From Hydractinia symbiolongicarpus (taxonomy: Eukaryota; Cnidaria; Hydrozoa; Anthoathecata; Hydractiniidae), in contig NC_079881.1 of assembly GCF_029227915.1 (NCBI RefSeq), positions 32,835,501-32,899,500 of the forward strand: a stretch of 64,000 nucleotides of DNA, written 5' to 3'. Shown here piece after piece: positions 45,911 to 58,019 of the stretch; the stretch's first letter is position 1, and the number at the start of each line of letters is the position of its first letter. The notes under the pieces were generated by a model. That model ran no database searches, was not told where the DNA came from, and saw only the letters and a program-made list of their open reading frames with translations. A program made the position numbers and the translations under genes.

Positions 45911-47252
45911 ACGCTTCTATTAAGTTAAACTTGTATATGAAACTACAGAAACATGACTAACTGACGTTAGAATCAGCCTTTTTAACACAATTTCTGCTTT
46001 CGGCCTCTTGCGGTAAAACCTTTTAAAACGTGTAATAAAAACAGTAAATACAATTGCTCTAACAACGGACTTATTAACAGTTCTGGAGGAATGCAAATCT
46101 CTGGTTTCTAGAATTTGATTACCAAGAAATGCTTTTAATCATAATTCAGAACTAGTAAAGTTGACAAACTATAGCAATGACATTGTGGTCGAGATTGTAA
46201 CATACAACAGACGATTATTCAATCAAAAAAGATTGTTTAGGTCAGGTCTGTCTTCTATTTCCTGCTCAAAGTATTTCCTGTTTCACAGTTACTCATTGGT
46301 GAACAGTTTGTCAGTAAACGTGTTTTTGTTCAATCTTTGAAAATATCCTTAATAACATTCCTGAAAGCATGTTTCATTCCAGACCACTTTTGACGAGCTT
46401 AACACTTTTATCTCCTAACATGTATAATGAAGACATTTTTGACTGGACAACATTGCGGAAGTCCTTTTTATTCTAATTGGATTTTAAAGAACCAAAAAAA
46501 CTCAAATGTGTCAAGTGTGGAACCATACAATGATTACAACATTACTACTGTAGCGAACTTTTTTTAATTATTACAGGCACTACTTCATATGCTACGAACT
46601 TCTTGATATCATCGCGATTCTTTTTATTGAAGTTCTAGAATTATCGTTCGTATGTTGCAATTGGTCAAATAGCCTACGCCTAAAGCTACCAGCGCCAATT
46701 TCCGCCTATGAAAATTTTGTTTTTGGTTATTTGTGTGTTCTATAAACTAAACACAAAGCAGTCAAAAAGGTATACTTTTTAATCAAAAAAGAAATAAAGT
46801 TATCTTCTGAACAAACCGTATCAAATTTATCCTCATTTTTTGCTAATTGACGCGTCAATAAATGTACGCGAATGTGCAACTAGCGAGCTTCGTAATTTGT
46901 GAAAATACCTTCCAAAGTTTGTGTCGTTGTTGTTCTGATATATCATGATAAAAGTTTCTGTTGTTTCTGTTGTTCCGACGCATGAGCTACAAGTCCGTTA
47001 AATCATAGAAAACTTCACGGAGATTTGCTCGGGGAAGCAAAGGCGACAAAAAGATACTGCCTTTGATTTTTAGGCGTCCGTAAAACGACTTTTTTAAAGT
47101 GCGCACAAACGATATAGACATTATTTTATAAAAATCCTAAAATCTAGCTAGACTGGTCATTATTCTTACTTTTCTATTGTTTTATACAATAGACTTCTCT
47201 ATTGTTTTATACAAAAAACCTATTGTTGTTGAATTCCAGCCTGATATTCTTA
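45911..47252. other. Gene-free DNA downstream of gene C
   Basis: No exon or RNA gene is seen. A short direct repeat (TTCTATTGTTTTATACA) lies at about 47172-47212. Confidence 0.45.
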
Positions 47253-49991
47253 TCTCTTATAATAATACGAAGAGTGTGTCCGTCTGTCTGTGACAGGCAA
47301 AGTGGATGTCTTTATTTTCCTTTGATGTTGCCGAAATTTCCTTTGAAGTCTCCGAAAAAGTTATATCCATTTTGCTAGCGGGTTTACTTTGTTTACATCA
47401 CGTGACCAAAATGGAGCAACTCGATTTGCTGAAATAAATGTAACGGCCTTCTTTACAAAAATGGTGTCCCTCGACACCGAAAAAAGCAACGAAAACAGCA
47501 ACAAGAACGGTCCCTTCGTCTTAAAAAAAGTGCAAAAAGTAATTCAGAGAAAGAAAGGTCCAAGAAGTGAAATGAGAAGTGGTAGCTAGAGCTAGAAGTA
47601 AAGTAGTTAAATTAGAAGTAAAAAATAGAAAAGGCTAGAGTTTAAAGTGGATTTGAAATCACAAACAGCAAGAACTTTGTTGTTTTTAGACGTTTAGTCT
47701 TTATGTCGCTGGAGCAAGCAGACTCGCATTTTTCAGGAAAAGCCAATTAAAAGCCTTAAATTCTTAAAGTTTTTTATTTTACCGCTTTTAACCTAGCCAC
47801 CATATTTGTTTATACTTTGTTGCATAATTAATGTGTCCGCTGGGCGCGTAACTAATGTGTTTGTTCTAAAATTCAAAATGCTACATAAAGCTGTTAGCTG
47901 ACTAACAAATGGAAAACTTTGGTTTGCTGAACTCACTGCTCACAGCATAAATAGCTAGCTTTAGTTTAGCTAAATGTTCCCAGTGTAAGTATATTTAACT
48001 AGGGGTTTTAGCTACTTTTAGCTAGCTAATGTTAGCCTCCAATGCCAACCCCTCTCATCCCATGCATGGCTAGCTCTAACTTATGACTTATATTGTTATT
48101 CCTATTTTTTAATTATCTATAGCTAGCTACCTTAGTTTCCAAACTTCTCTTCTTTTATGAGCACGAATTATGATGCAACAAGCTAGCTAGCTACCTACAA
48201 AATCTTTCAAAGACTTGAACTTTTGCAGGATAGTGTGATGTATTTTTATGCCAATAGAGTATAATTCTTTTCACATTTTCACAGAGGACCACGTTCAATA
48301 TGACAAGTGGAATAAATTTTTTCAAAATCTAAAGCGTGTATGTTAAATTAATTTTTATTGTTTTGTTTCTTTGTATCCTGTTAAACTTTTGTCAGCCTAC
48401 AGCCTACATGTAAAATGTCGGGTTATTTTTACAGAGGGTTGTAGACATTTGATTGGAAATTTACGTAGGTTTATGATTTTATTTTAATTGATGAGAGGCT
48501 AGTATGGTTGTTCGTGTTTTTGTTTGTGTTGCAAACCTTAAAATTGTGGGAAAAAGACAACATGCAATATATATACTGAAAGATATATATATTGCATGTA
48601 TATACTGAAAGGAATTGGCCTCCACTGAATGCTGTTGTGTGTGCTAATGGCTTTTTCATAGTTTGTATTATAAACTTTTGTTGGGGAGAACTAAACTGTA
48701 TGTGATGTCATTTTTGCTGGAAGAAAATTCCATGGTTTCACGTTCTTGTTAAAATTATAAAACTGAGGTAATAACTCTGTTTGGTGATGATGATAAATTA
48801 CTAATTGTTTTGACTAAAACTTTTTTGTTTTATATATTTTCTGAAAAGCCTGATTTTTCTATAATTTGATGTGTTTCATAACCTTTTTGTGAAAAATTTA
48901 TGGGCAATGCCAATATAGAACATGCTAAGTGAACTGATTTTTGTTGATTTGGGTGTGCTCCTCAAAAACCGATCTGTTTTTCATTTTGTCTTAACTTTTG
49001 TGAGGACGGACCGTATATACACTCTGTTTTCCAAACATAATATCTTTGTTGATTCAAATGTACTCCTTATTCATTTTTGACATTTACGTTTAAATTGGTT
49101 GGTAAAAGTCACTACAGATCATCATACTAAGGAAAAATTTTTTGTGTTCTTAACCTGATAATTTTTACAATTTGTGTATATTTTTGGGGAACAGGATAGT
49201 ATGTAATCGAATAAATGATTTTCCAGATATGAATTTGATGTTTTTTGACACTTTATTATTATTGTTGGTGTTGTACATGATTCTATACATTATTCTGATT
49301 AGTGTTTCAAGCTCTACACATAATGATGTTTGTCGATTCAAGTTTACTCTTTGCTCATTGAATTTTTGACATTTAGATTTAAAATTGTTGGTAAAGGGCA
49401 GTACGGAACTAAAAGAGAAAATTTTGTGCTCTTAACTTGTTGATTTTTACATTTTGTGTAATTTTTGTGGGAGAGGATGGTATGCAACCGAAATGACTGA
49501 TTTTTCTAGATTTAAATTTGATGTTTTCCAAACTATGGCTTTTTCATATTTTTGTATAACCTTTTAAGGGAAAGACAATATTTAAAATGTGTAAAAAACT
49601 TATTTTTTGCCTTTTTTTGAGATTAAAATACTTAGGGTTCTCAACATATAATCACTTATAAGTTGTTTATGTGTGAGATGCGTTATTTCTGACATTGTTA
49701 TTATCCGTGTTCTTACTGTCAATTTTGTGAGTATTGGTGTTGTGAGTGTCGATGCTGTGAGTGTCGTTGTTTTAACTTTTTATCAACTAGATTTTGCACC
49801 TTGCAAGCTTTTTTATTTTGTGTAAGATTTGTGTGGAGGAATTAATGCGATTTGATATTTGCCTTTTTGTGTAAGATTTTGAGAATATTTTTTTGTATAT
49901 GCACTGTTGACATCAGAAAAACATCTGAAAGAACCTATTTTTCCATTGTCCTTTTGCCAAAGTGGATTTCTCCACGGGCCCAATCGACTAG
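47253..49991 (+). mobile_element. Long Helitron-like element (H7)
   Basis: Preceded by A, it starts TCTCTTATAATAATACGAAG with GTCCGTCTGTCTGTGACAGG. It ends AGTGGATTTCTCCACGGG, then CCAATCGACTAG followed by T. At 2.7 kb it is the longest copy, yet no Rep/helicase frame is visible; the open frame at 47389-47589 (basic, 66 codons) is unrecognised. Internally, 49074-49245 and 49363-49535 are a diverged direct duplication, and 48561-48598 is a 15 bp-arm hairpin. Confidence 0.65.
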
Positions 49992-51007
49992 TCTTATATA
50001 ATAATACAGAGAGTGTGTCTGTGTGTCTGTAAAAGGCAAAGTGGATGTGTTCATTTTCCTTTGATGTCGCCGAAAAAAGTTATGTCTCAAATGTTAAATT
50101 TTCTGCCGTTACGGCGCGACGTCAATATCACTGCTTTAACGTCAATATCTCAAAATTAATGAAGCCATTACAGTGCAGCTAAACTTTAAGGTCAAATATC
50201 TTGGAAACGAGGTGGTGACGTCAGTGATTTTTTATCGCGTGGGTAACTAGGGACCACCTAGGACCAATTTGGGTAAGTTTCCCAAACCTGAGTCCCCGAA
50301 TCCGTTTCGGAATGGATGTCATCAAAAAACCTTTAAACCCCAATATCTCTGCAACCGTTTGTCAAAGATACATGATCCTATACATTTTTTTAATCAGCGT
50401 TTCAAGATCTATACGATAAAGGCAACAGGTTTATAAATTTCAGGTTTATTTCTTTCTGTTTTCGCTGGTCTTTGCTGACGTCAGCAAAATTTTAAAACCT
50501 TTTTAACTCCTTATGCGTACGTCGAAAACATATTATCCTGTATATTGTTTTTTAGGCGTTTACAGGCAATTGATGAACTAAGTTTCGACAATTTTTTTTG
50601 TATATGCACTGCTGATTTGTTACGTAATTAAATTCGCTATCCGCGTAGCGCTAGAACTAGCGTGTGACGTCATTAAAAAACCTTTAAATGCCAATATTTC
50701 TGCAACCGTTTGTCAAAAATACATGATCTTATAAATTTTCTTAATCAGCGTTTCAAGAAATATACGATGAAGGCGTCAAGTATATAAAATTCTAAATCTT
50801 TTTGTGTTTTTGCGGATCCATGCGGACGTCAGCAAAATTTTTAAATCCTTATATCTCGCGTTCGTCGAAAACATCCTTTACATTATTTTGATTAGTGTTT
50901 CAACCTCCACATATTACAAGAAACGGAAAAACAATTTTCGTCAATTTTTTTTATATGAACTGCTGACGTCAGCAAAAAATCAAAACAACCTATTTTCAAT
51001 CGACTAG
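49992..51007 (+). mobile_element. Helitron-like element inserted directly after H7 (H8)
   Basis: It starts TCTTATATAATAATACAGAG immediately after the H7 CTAG and ends TTTTCAATCGACTAG followed by T. Inside, about 50325-50420 and 50679-50775 repeat each other (AATATCTCTGCAACCGTTTG and AATCAGCGTTTCAAGA). The 3' hairpin is not obvious, so the 3' end is supported mainly by its match to H7. Confidence 0.6.
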
Positions 51008-53781
51008 TGTATTAATAATATTAAGAAGAGGTATATTACAATTCTTATTCCGTGCGTAAATTTTTCATGCGGGTCTTAACACGAAATCAGTCACAATATA
51101 GACACGTTTGATTTTATTTGCTAAGCCGTCAGAGCCGTTACTGGTCACACTCACTTAACAAAAACTACATGTGTGTTCTGGTTAGAATTTGGAAAACTAT
51201 CACAGTTAAATCTGTCTGTAGCAGACATCCCAATTAGAAGAGGAATAAGTCGGCGAGGTTTTGTCTTATATTTTTGGTCGCATTTGTGTAAAACCAATTT
51301 GTTTGCTACAGATTAGGCACGTTATACAGTATGTCTGGTAATATAGACTGTAAAGTTCATCTGATCTCAGAATCTCAGAGTTTTATCTCAATAGTAAAAT
51401 CCAAAAAAAAGTTTACGTGAATGCGTTTAGAAAGGAAATTGTAACACATTGTCCCTAGTCGATATAATTTAACGATATAAACAAAGAATTAAATAATGTC
51501 GGATATGATGCAGGAAGTGACATCATATAAGTTACATTTTATATGAGCTTAAACAAAATGCCACATGTATAAATGTAAAAAAGAGACGAGAGAATATTGT
51601 ACTGTCCTTGAGTCAGAAATATGCTTTCTATGCGTTTTGTTTTCCTTTTTGTAAATAGAAATAAAAGGGTTAGCATATGACGATGCAAATAGGAGAAAGT
51701 ATGAAGTATATCTTCTCGTATAATGTAGGAGACTTTTCTTATTTGGAGCTTAAACGAGCGGGTCATTAGTATCAGCCATTGCTTATGATAATTTGACAAA
51801 GATATACGAAAATAATTCTAATTTGGTGCGGCAGACAAGACACGAGAAGAAAAATCTGCAATAACTATGCTTTTACCAATCATGTTAAGTTGGTGGACAT
51901 GATTTTCGTGAGTTGGAAGTTACAACAAAGCATAAAAAAAAGTATATCAAAAATGAAATATAAAAATGTACATGGAAAATACAAAATATAAACTTATACG
52001 TACATTGTAGTTATCTCTTGTGTACAGACTAAAAATTGATGGAAGCACTTTAAAAGTCAATTTTCTCTTCAAAATACACAATGCAACCGCTTGGTTTGAC
52101 TTCTCGTTGTGAGTACGCACAAAGGCAGGAAAATCGATACAAGTAGAGAACGTGATACTTTATGGAACTTTAAAGAATAGTGTTACGGGAACAATAACCT
52201 CGTCACAAATACAAAGCAATATTTTATCCAACATATACACAACAATTTCTTTTATGGTAATCAGAAGATAATAAATTTCATATTTATTTTAACTAATATT
52301 TTTCTTCAAACATTTGTTACTCTTGTAATTCTTTCTTGTTTATCCGTATCTCCTATAATATATCAAGAAATACGTTAATTTGTCAAGCTTAACATATCAA
52401 AACAATTCTTAAATTCCCGCTTACATTTTTGATCGTAAGTTATTACCCTCCAATTTAAGATAGTCCATGATATACTACATTTAAGGGTGTTCTGTTTCGT
52501 GCCAAAACATGCTATAATTACCGTTGTCTAGACCGGAATTAAAGGGAACAACTAGCTAATTAATCCTTTGACAAGGAAATATCGGACCGAATATCGTGTT
52601 AAAGAAGCTTTAATTCACATTACTAAGATAAATGATGACTGGAGAAGCTATGTGCAAAACTTTACCTAACGGGAAACAGCACTGTACAAAAATGTTGCAA
52701 CAAAACTGTGCAAGTATCTGGATTCATTTTTCAACATTATTCCCCAAAGAACAAACTATCAACATATTAGGCAAGAGTATTTATTTAAGTTATTTGATTG
52801 GTTGTTTTTATTGCTCTTCATTGTTAACCTTCCACTTCTTACATGACGGAAATTACAATGTCGTATTTTCAGTGTGTGTTTTTCAATAATTATGCATTTT
52901 GCATCAAGTAAGGCATCCATTTACTTGTTTTGTCAAAATATATGGCTGTATGAACCCAGCTTGATCATTTTTATCATTTTTGGCATAAATTTTACGTAAA
53001 TAATAATATTCTTAATTATCATTAGCTGCAAAATATTTCCAACTAATTGGCTAAGAGAAGAGACATAAATATCTTATATTTTACATGTAACATATGTTCG
53101 CGCAATAAGTCTGGGTAGTAAGAGAAAAGTTTTAAAGAAAAGATATTTTGGAAATTAGGCTCTCATCATATATGTAAACAAAGATTTTTTTTTTATTTCG
53201 TCTATTGTAGACGAGCACAACTTAAAAAATATCACAACTTTAAAAATATATCCCATATTTCCATATCTCGAAATTGAGTATTCACACGTAAATTTTTGCG
53301 GTTTTAATTTCACACGTGTTTTTTTGCGCGTTATGTTCACTTACTTGCTATATTTGCAATTCCGCATATCCTGATTCTGCATTTACTATCCCTACCGGTT
53401 GTAATATGTTTTTCTTTTTCTAAATATATAAAGGGAAACAGTTTGATTGCAAATAAAAAGAATTTTAACAAATTTTTGTTCTTTTTTGTTTGAAAAAGGT
53501 GACACACAAGAAAATGTAGGAAAAATTCCAATTGATTTTTGTTTTTATTAAATTCATGTTAGTTATGTATCTACATTTATTGACATTGATACGCACTTGA
53601 AATCCATTTTTTAATCTTGTACTTATATCATATGGCATAGAGTGTGTTGTTAAACTTATCTATGTGTTTCACCTTGTACCCTTACGACGATTTTAAGCAA
53701 CTGTACAAAGCAATCTAAGTTGTGCTAATTTACCTTTGCTCTCTGATGCAATCTAAACAGGAATTTTAATATGAAAATTAA
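51008..53781. other. Gene-free stretch
   Basis: I see no exon of the A-D family on either strand and no other gene. The open frames (52632-52889 +, 51539-51799 -) start at random ATGs without domain support. Confidence 0.4.
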
Positions 53782-54520
<739 letters not shown>

Positions 54521-54915
54521 AATAGAACAAGCTACCTTGTTATGAAAACAATCATAATTGAAAGAATGATGAAAATAATTACATCTGGAAGAATACTGAG
54601 TAACAGCATTTCATTACTCAAGTTAATGGAGTTATACGGAGACTGCGTGACAGCTTTGGTGGATGGATAGTTTCTTGACAAAGTGTAAGCTAACATGCAA
54701 AGTAATAACAATGAAATTGAAGTTATAATTTCACACGTGTGTTTTTGCAGAAAAAAGTATATATATGTGTCTAATTTTTAATTATTGATTGGTTGTCTTT
54801 AGAGTAGCTGAAACAACTATGCAACCCTAAGGCTAAAGGCATATTGAACTTCAAGTTTTATTAGCGTAAGCTTCTTACTTAGGTTCGTACAGAATTAGCA
54901 CAGTGTGTGTTTACT

Positions 54916-55324
54916 TTAAGGTCTAGACACATCTCTCGCCTTCGATTTTTGAATTCCATATGAATAATTCATAAAAAGCGGTCTTTCACAATTCAGGGGG
55001 TAAAATTACCAAAATTTTTAAACATATAATAAAATATCAGCCCTGGCCCACGTTTTATCTATTTTGGCCAGTTCGGCGCGCTCCAGGTAAATACGTCACA
55101 CGCGACATATTATTTCAGCCTCGTTTTAATGCCTATCATCCGCCATCCATATAAACAATCGAAGCGAAAGACCGCATGCTTTTTTTGTAAACAAGAATGA
55201 GATATTGTTCAGTTGGTGTTAGGAAAGAAAACAAATAATTATTTAATTATTTTATAGAAATTAGTTCCAAATAAGAATTTTTTGTCAAAATTTTAGTTGA
55301 TTTTTAATCGGACAGTACCTTTAA
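54916..55324. mobile_element. Possible TTAA-flanked DNA element next to gene D
   Basis: The right end reads GGACAGTACCTTTAA and the left TTAAGGTCTAGACACATC; read inward, both begin TTAA followed by AGG/GG and a C-containing motif. The inverted similarity is weak beyond about 10 bp. A TTAA target is the piggyBac hallmark. The element sits 117 bp past the last recognisable exon of gene D. Confidence 0.3.
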
Positions 55325-55441
55325 GCCTTTCATACATGCAACGACATGTTTTTGTCTTCTCACAAAATGTTTTTGCTTCTTCCCGGAGTCCCACTAGTTC
55401 CATACAAAGAAGAACGAGAAAGCGATATGATCGAAAAATAC

Positions 55442-57506
55442 CTCTTCCAGTAACTTTTGCTACAATGCAAATTCCGTTGCAGATATTGTTTATTCTGATT
55501 AAGTAGCCAGCGTATTTGGCCGTTATCAATTTTAACTTCACCTATGATATTAATACGAAAGCTATATCCATCTGGCATCAGCAAAGTCGAATGTATTTTC
55601 TACAATTTTTCTTAAACACGCGTATAAAACATTCTTTATAAAAATGTTGTGTATTTTTAAAAAGTTTTGTTTACTTTTTATAATTGGTCAGAACAAATCA
55701 CGTGATAAAATGAACTAATTTGAGCAAAGAATTTTGATATTGTATTCTAATTTCCTGTGAAGAGTTTTTAAACCATTTGCAAGCAACGTCACGGGTAGTT
55801 AAACATTTGTTATTGATGTTGTTGATTTCGTTTAAAACGTTTTATTTGCAGCCTTTAAATGAAATTAACAAAAAACTATTTTGCAATAAAAAGTACTTTA
55901 AATTTTAAAAAACTTATGTGGCCTTTCCATGGTTATAAATGAATAGTCTATTGATACTATCCAGAAACTAGTTATTCTAACACGTGGAAATGTCTACTTG
56001 AATAACTTAAAATAATAATTTAAAATCTGTTAAACTTGTCGCCAAAGGATTTGTTGTTAGCTTCATGAAATAAAGGTGGGTTTTCTTACTACTACATTTT
56101 CCGCTCTAGTAGAAAAAGCTCGGGAGCACTTTGCTTTTGAGTTCTAACTTATGGCAGCGAGAAAAGAAGACGTAAGAGAAAACAACAACTTAAAAAGATG
56201 AGGAAACTTTTTCAGGAAAGAGGGAACAGTTATTATAATGTTAGGTGATGAATTTAACTACCAATATTCCCCCAACAAGTAGTTCATTTTTGGGTTTGCC
56301 AGGAAAATTTAAAAGGAATCTTTAAAATTCATAACTTTTAGTTTCTACTAACACTAAACACTTATTTCTGATGTTGCTACTTTAATAAAAACGCATGCTG
56401 TTTTTGCTACTAATTTTCATAAATAAATGGATTGGCTACTTGTTTACATTTCTTTGAATTTCATTGGTTAAAAAACTCGAGAGAAAAAATACGCACTAAA
56501 AAAGTTAGTACGTCGAATCAACGGTCATTCTACTTCATTGCGCATGCTTGTAAAAAAACGTTCTCGAGGCGTATGGAAAGTTACCTTAAAACTAAATAAA
56601 ATATTTTAAACGAAACAGTGACAACAATGATCAATTAATTTCCCGTGGCTTTGCTTTTCCCGTGGCACATTAAAATACCATAGCAAAATTCCTAGCTTAT
56701 GAAATTATTTTATTTTAACAGGGTATATAATTTTAATTTGGGAATGGGAAAAAAATAATGAGTACCCTACCATCATATACTAAAGAAATTTGTTATGGAG
56801 AAGCAAATACTAAATAAATTTGTTATGGCTGAGCTGTAAGATTTCTTTTTTAATAATAAATCACTTAGAAGTCCAAAAAAAATAACAAACCCAATTGATT
56901 ACAATGACTGCACACAAACAAGTCACCGGACAGAGACATAAGAAAAGCGTGTTAATAACAAAGGGTTTGTAACTTCACTTACGTACGGATAATCGTTTGA
57001 AGATTGAAAAGTCCAGTTGATAGAAATGACTTGTTTTTGCGGATATAATAATTCAATTTTGGTACCGTGTTTCCCTAGACACTTTTCTAATACTTTCTGT
57101 TTCTTGTTTAGAATAAAAACACCATCACCACGAACAACAACAATCCTGGTTTCATCTGTACTATGTCCAAATATGGTACAGCGTGACGAATCTAAATCGG
57201 CATATTGTTACCATTTATAAAAGTGATTTCTAAATAGAAGTAAGATACAAAGTTGTACTTACCATATGATTTTAAAATTTCACTTCTGTTTTTACATTTC
57301 ACCTTATTCTCCACAACAATTGCTGTTTCATATCCTCTTCCACATGTACATATATCTTTTTCCCATTCTGTGTTTTCACTTATCTTACATTCATCTTTAC
57401 TTATATTTGTAATGACATCTCCGTATAATTTTCTTTCTATGAATATCGTTTCAACACATTCGATAATCAGCAAGGCTGCAAATATATGCTGATAAAACAT
57501 GACCAT
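55442..57506 (-). pseudogene. Gene D: inverted, truncated paralogue of gene A (exons 1-3 only)
   Basis: Reading the minus strand, exon 1 is 57500-57263 (a second ATG at 57506 is also in frame), exon 2 57191-56983 and exon 3 55541-55442, with exon lengths 238, 209 and 100 exactly as in gene A. Intron 1 is 71 bp in both, and its sequence is alignable without gaps. The eight ectodomain cysteines are intact (for example ICTCGRGYETA, NNICNGICIVAKV). No stalk, transmembrane or tail exon is found downstream on the minus strand within the window. Reading through the exon 3 donor adds a short unrelated stretch ending at a stop at 55293. It is either a dead fragment of a recent inverted duplication or a secreted, ligand-trapping form; the sequence does not decide. 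The three retained exons have no stops or frameshifts. Confidence 0.72.
55650..55980. repeat. Decayed relative of Helitron-like H6 within gene D intron 2
   Basis: Segments such as CAAATCACGTGATAAAATG, GTCACGGGTAGTTAA and GCAGCCTTTAAATGAAATTA parallel parts of 38930-39290 in the same order. The 3' end (AAACTAG followed by T near 55977) is only suggestive. Confidence 0.4.
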
Positions 57507-57569
57507 TGTTCGCGTAAAAAATATTATATTTGTTTAAAACGGGTTTCAATCCAACAAAATGAAAGAAAG

Positions 57570-57578
57570 GAAAGTATC
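57570..57578 (-). promoter_or_regulatory. Upstream ACTTTC block of gene D
   Basis: On the minus strand GATACTTTC lies 70-78 bp before the D start codon, matching the block ahead of A, B and C. The AGTTCATAAAA block is not clearly kept. Confidence 0.3.
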
Positions 57579-57836
57579 ACCACTAAGTAGAACTATTAAG
57601 CTTTCTTTATTAAAATTTAACTTAATCTCTCGTTATTAATCATACTTATACCAGTACGCTTTTTTTTGGCAGAAGAATCATTAGCATATTTAAATTTGTG
57701 CAGCAATTGGTAAAGTAATGGTTCTTGTAAACATCAGAAGTCTTAGCAATCCAACTGGGCGGAGGGTTTTTTTTGACTGGACATCCTTGCAATCCGTCTC
57801 CTAAGAGTTTAGACGTGGTTTTGCCACCTTAAATAA

Positions 57837-58019
57837 CTGTTTAACAGGTTAAACCCTGTTGCTGAAATTTGGAAGAAATATGATGCACCACATCGCAGAA
57901 AAATCGAAAATAAAGTTTCTATTCGGTTCAACCAATCAGAAACGGGGAAGAATGTATTTCTTAACGACGAAGGAGAGCTATTAAAACTCCACAGTGAGTC
58001 ACAGAAACGTACATGTTAA
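57837..58019 (+). pseudogene. Exon-like fragment of unknown protein
   Basis: A 61-codon open stretch (…LNPVAEIWKKYDAPHRRKIE, then NKVSIRFNQSETGKNVFLND) has balanced, charged composition unlike the surrounding random frames. It is preceded by TTTAACAG, a usable splice acceptor at 57847. No start codon, partner exon or known domain is seen, so it is best called a possible exon remnant. Confidence 0.3.
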
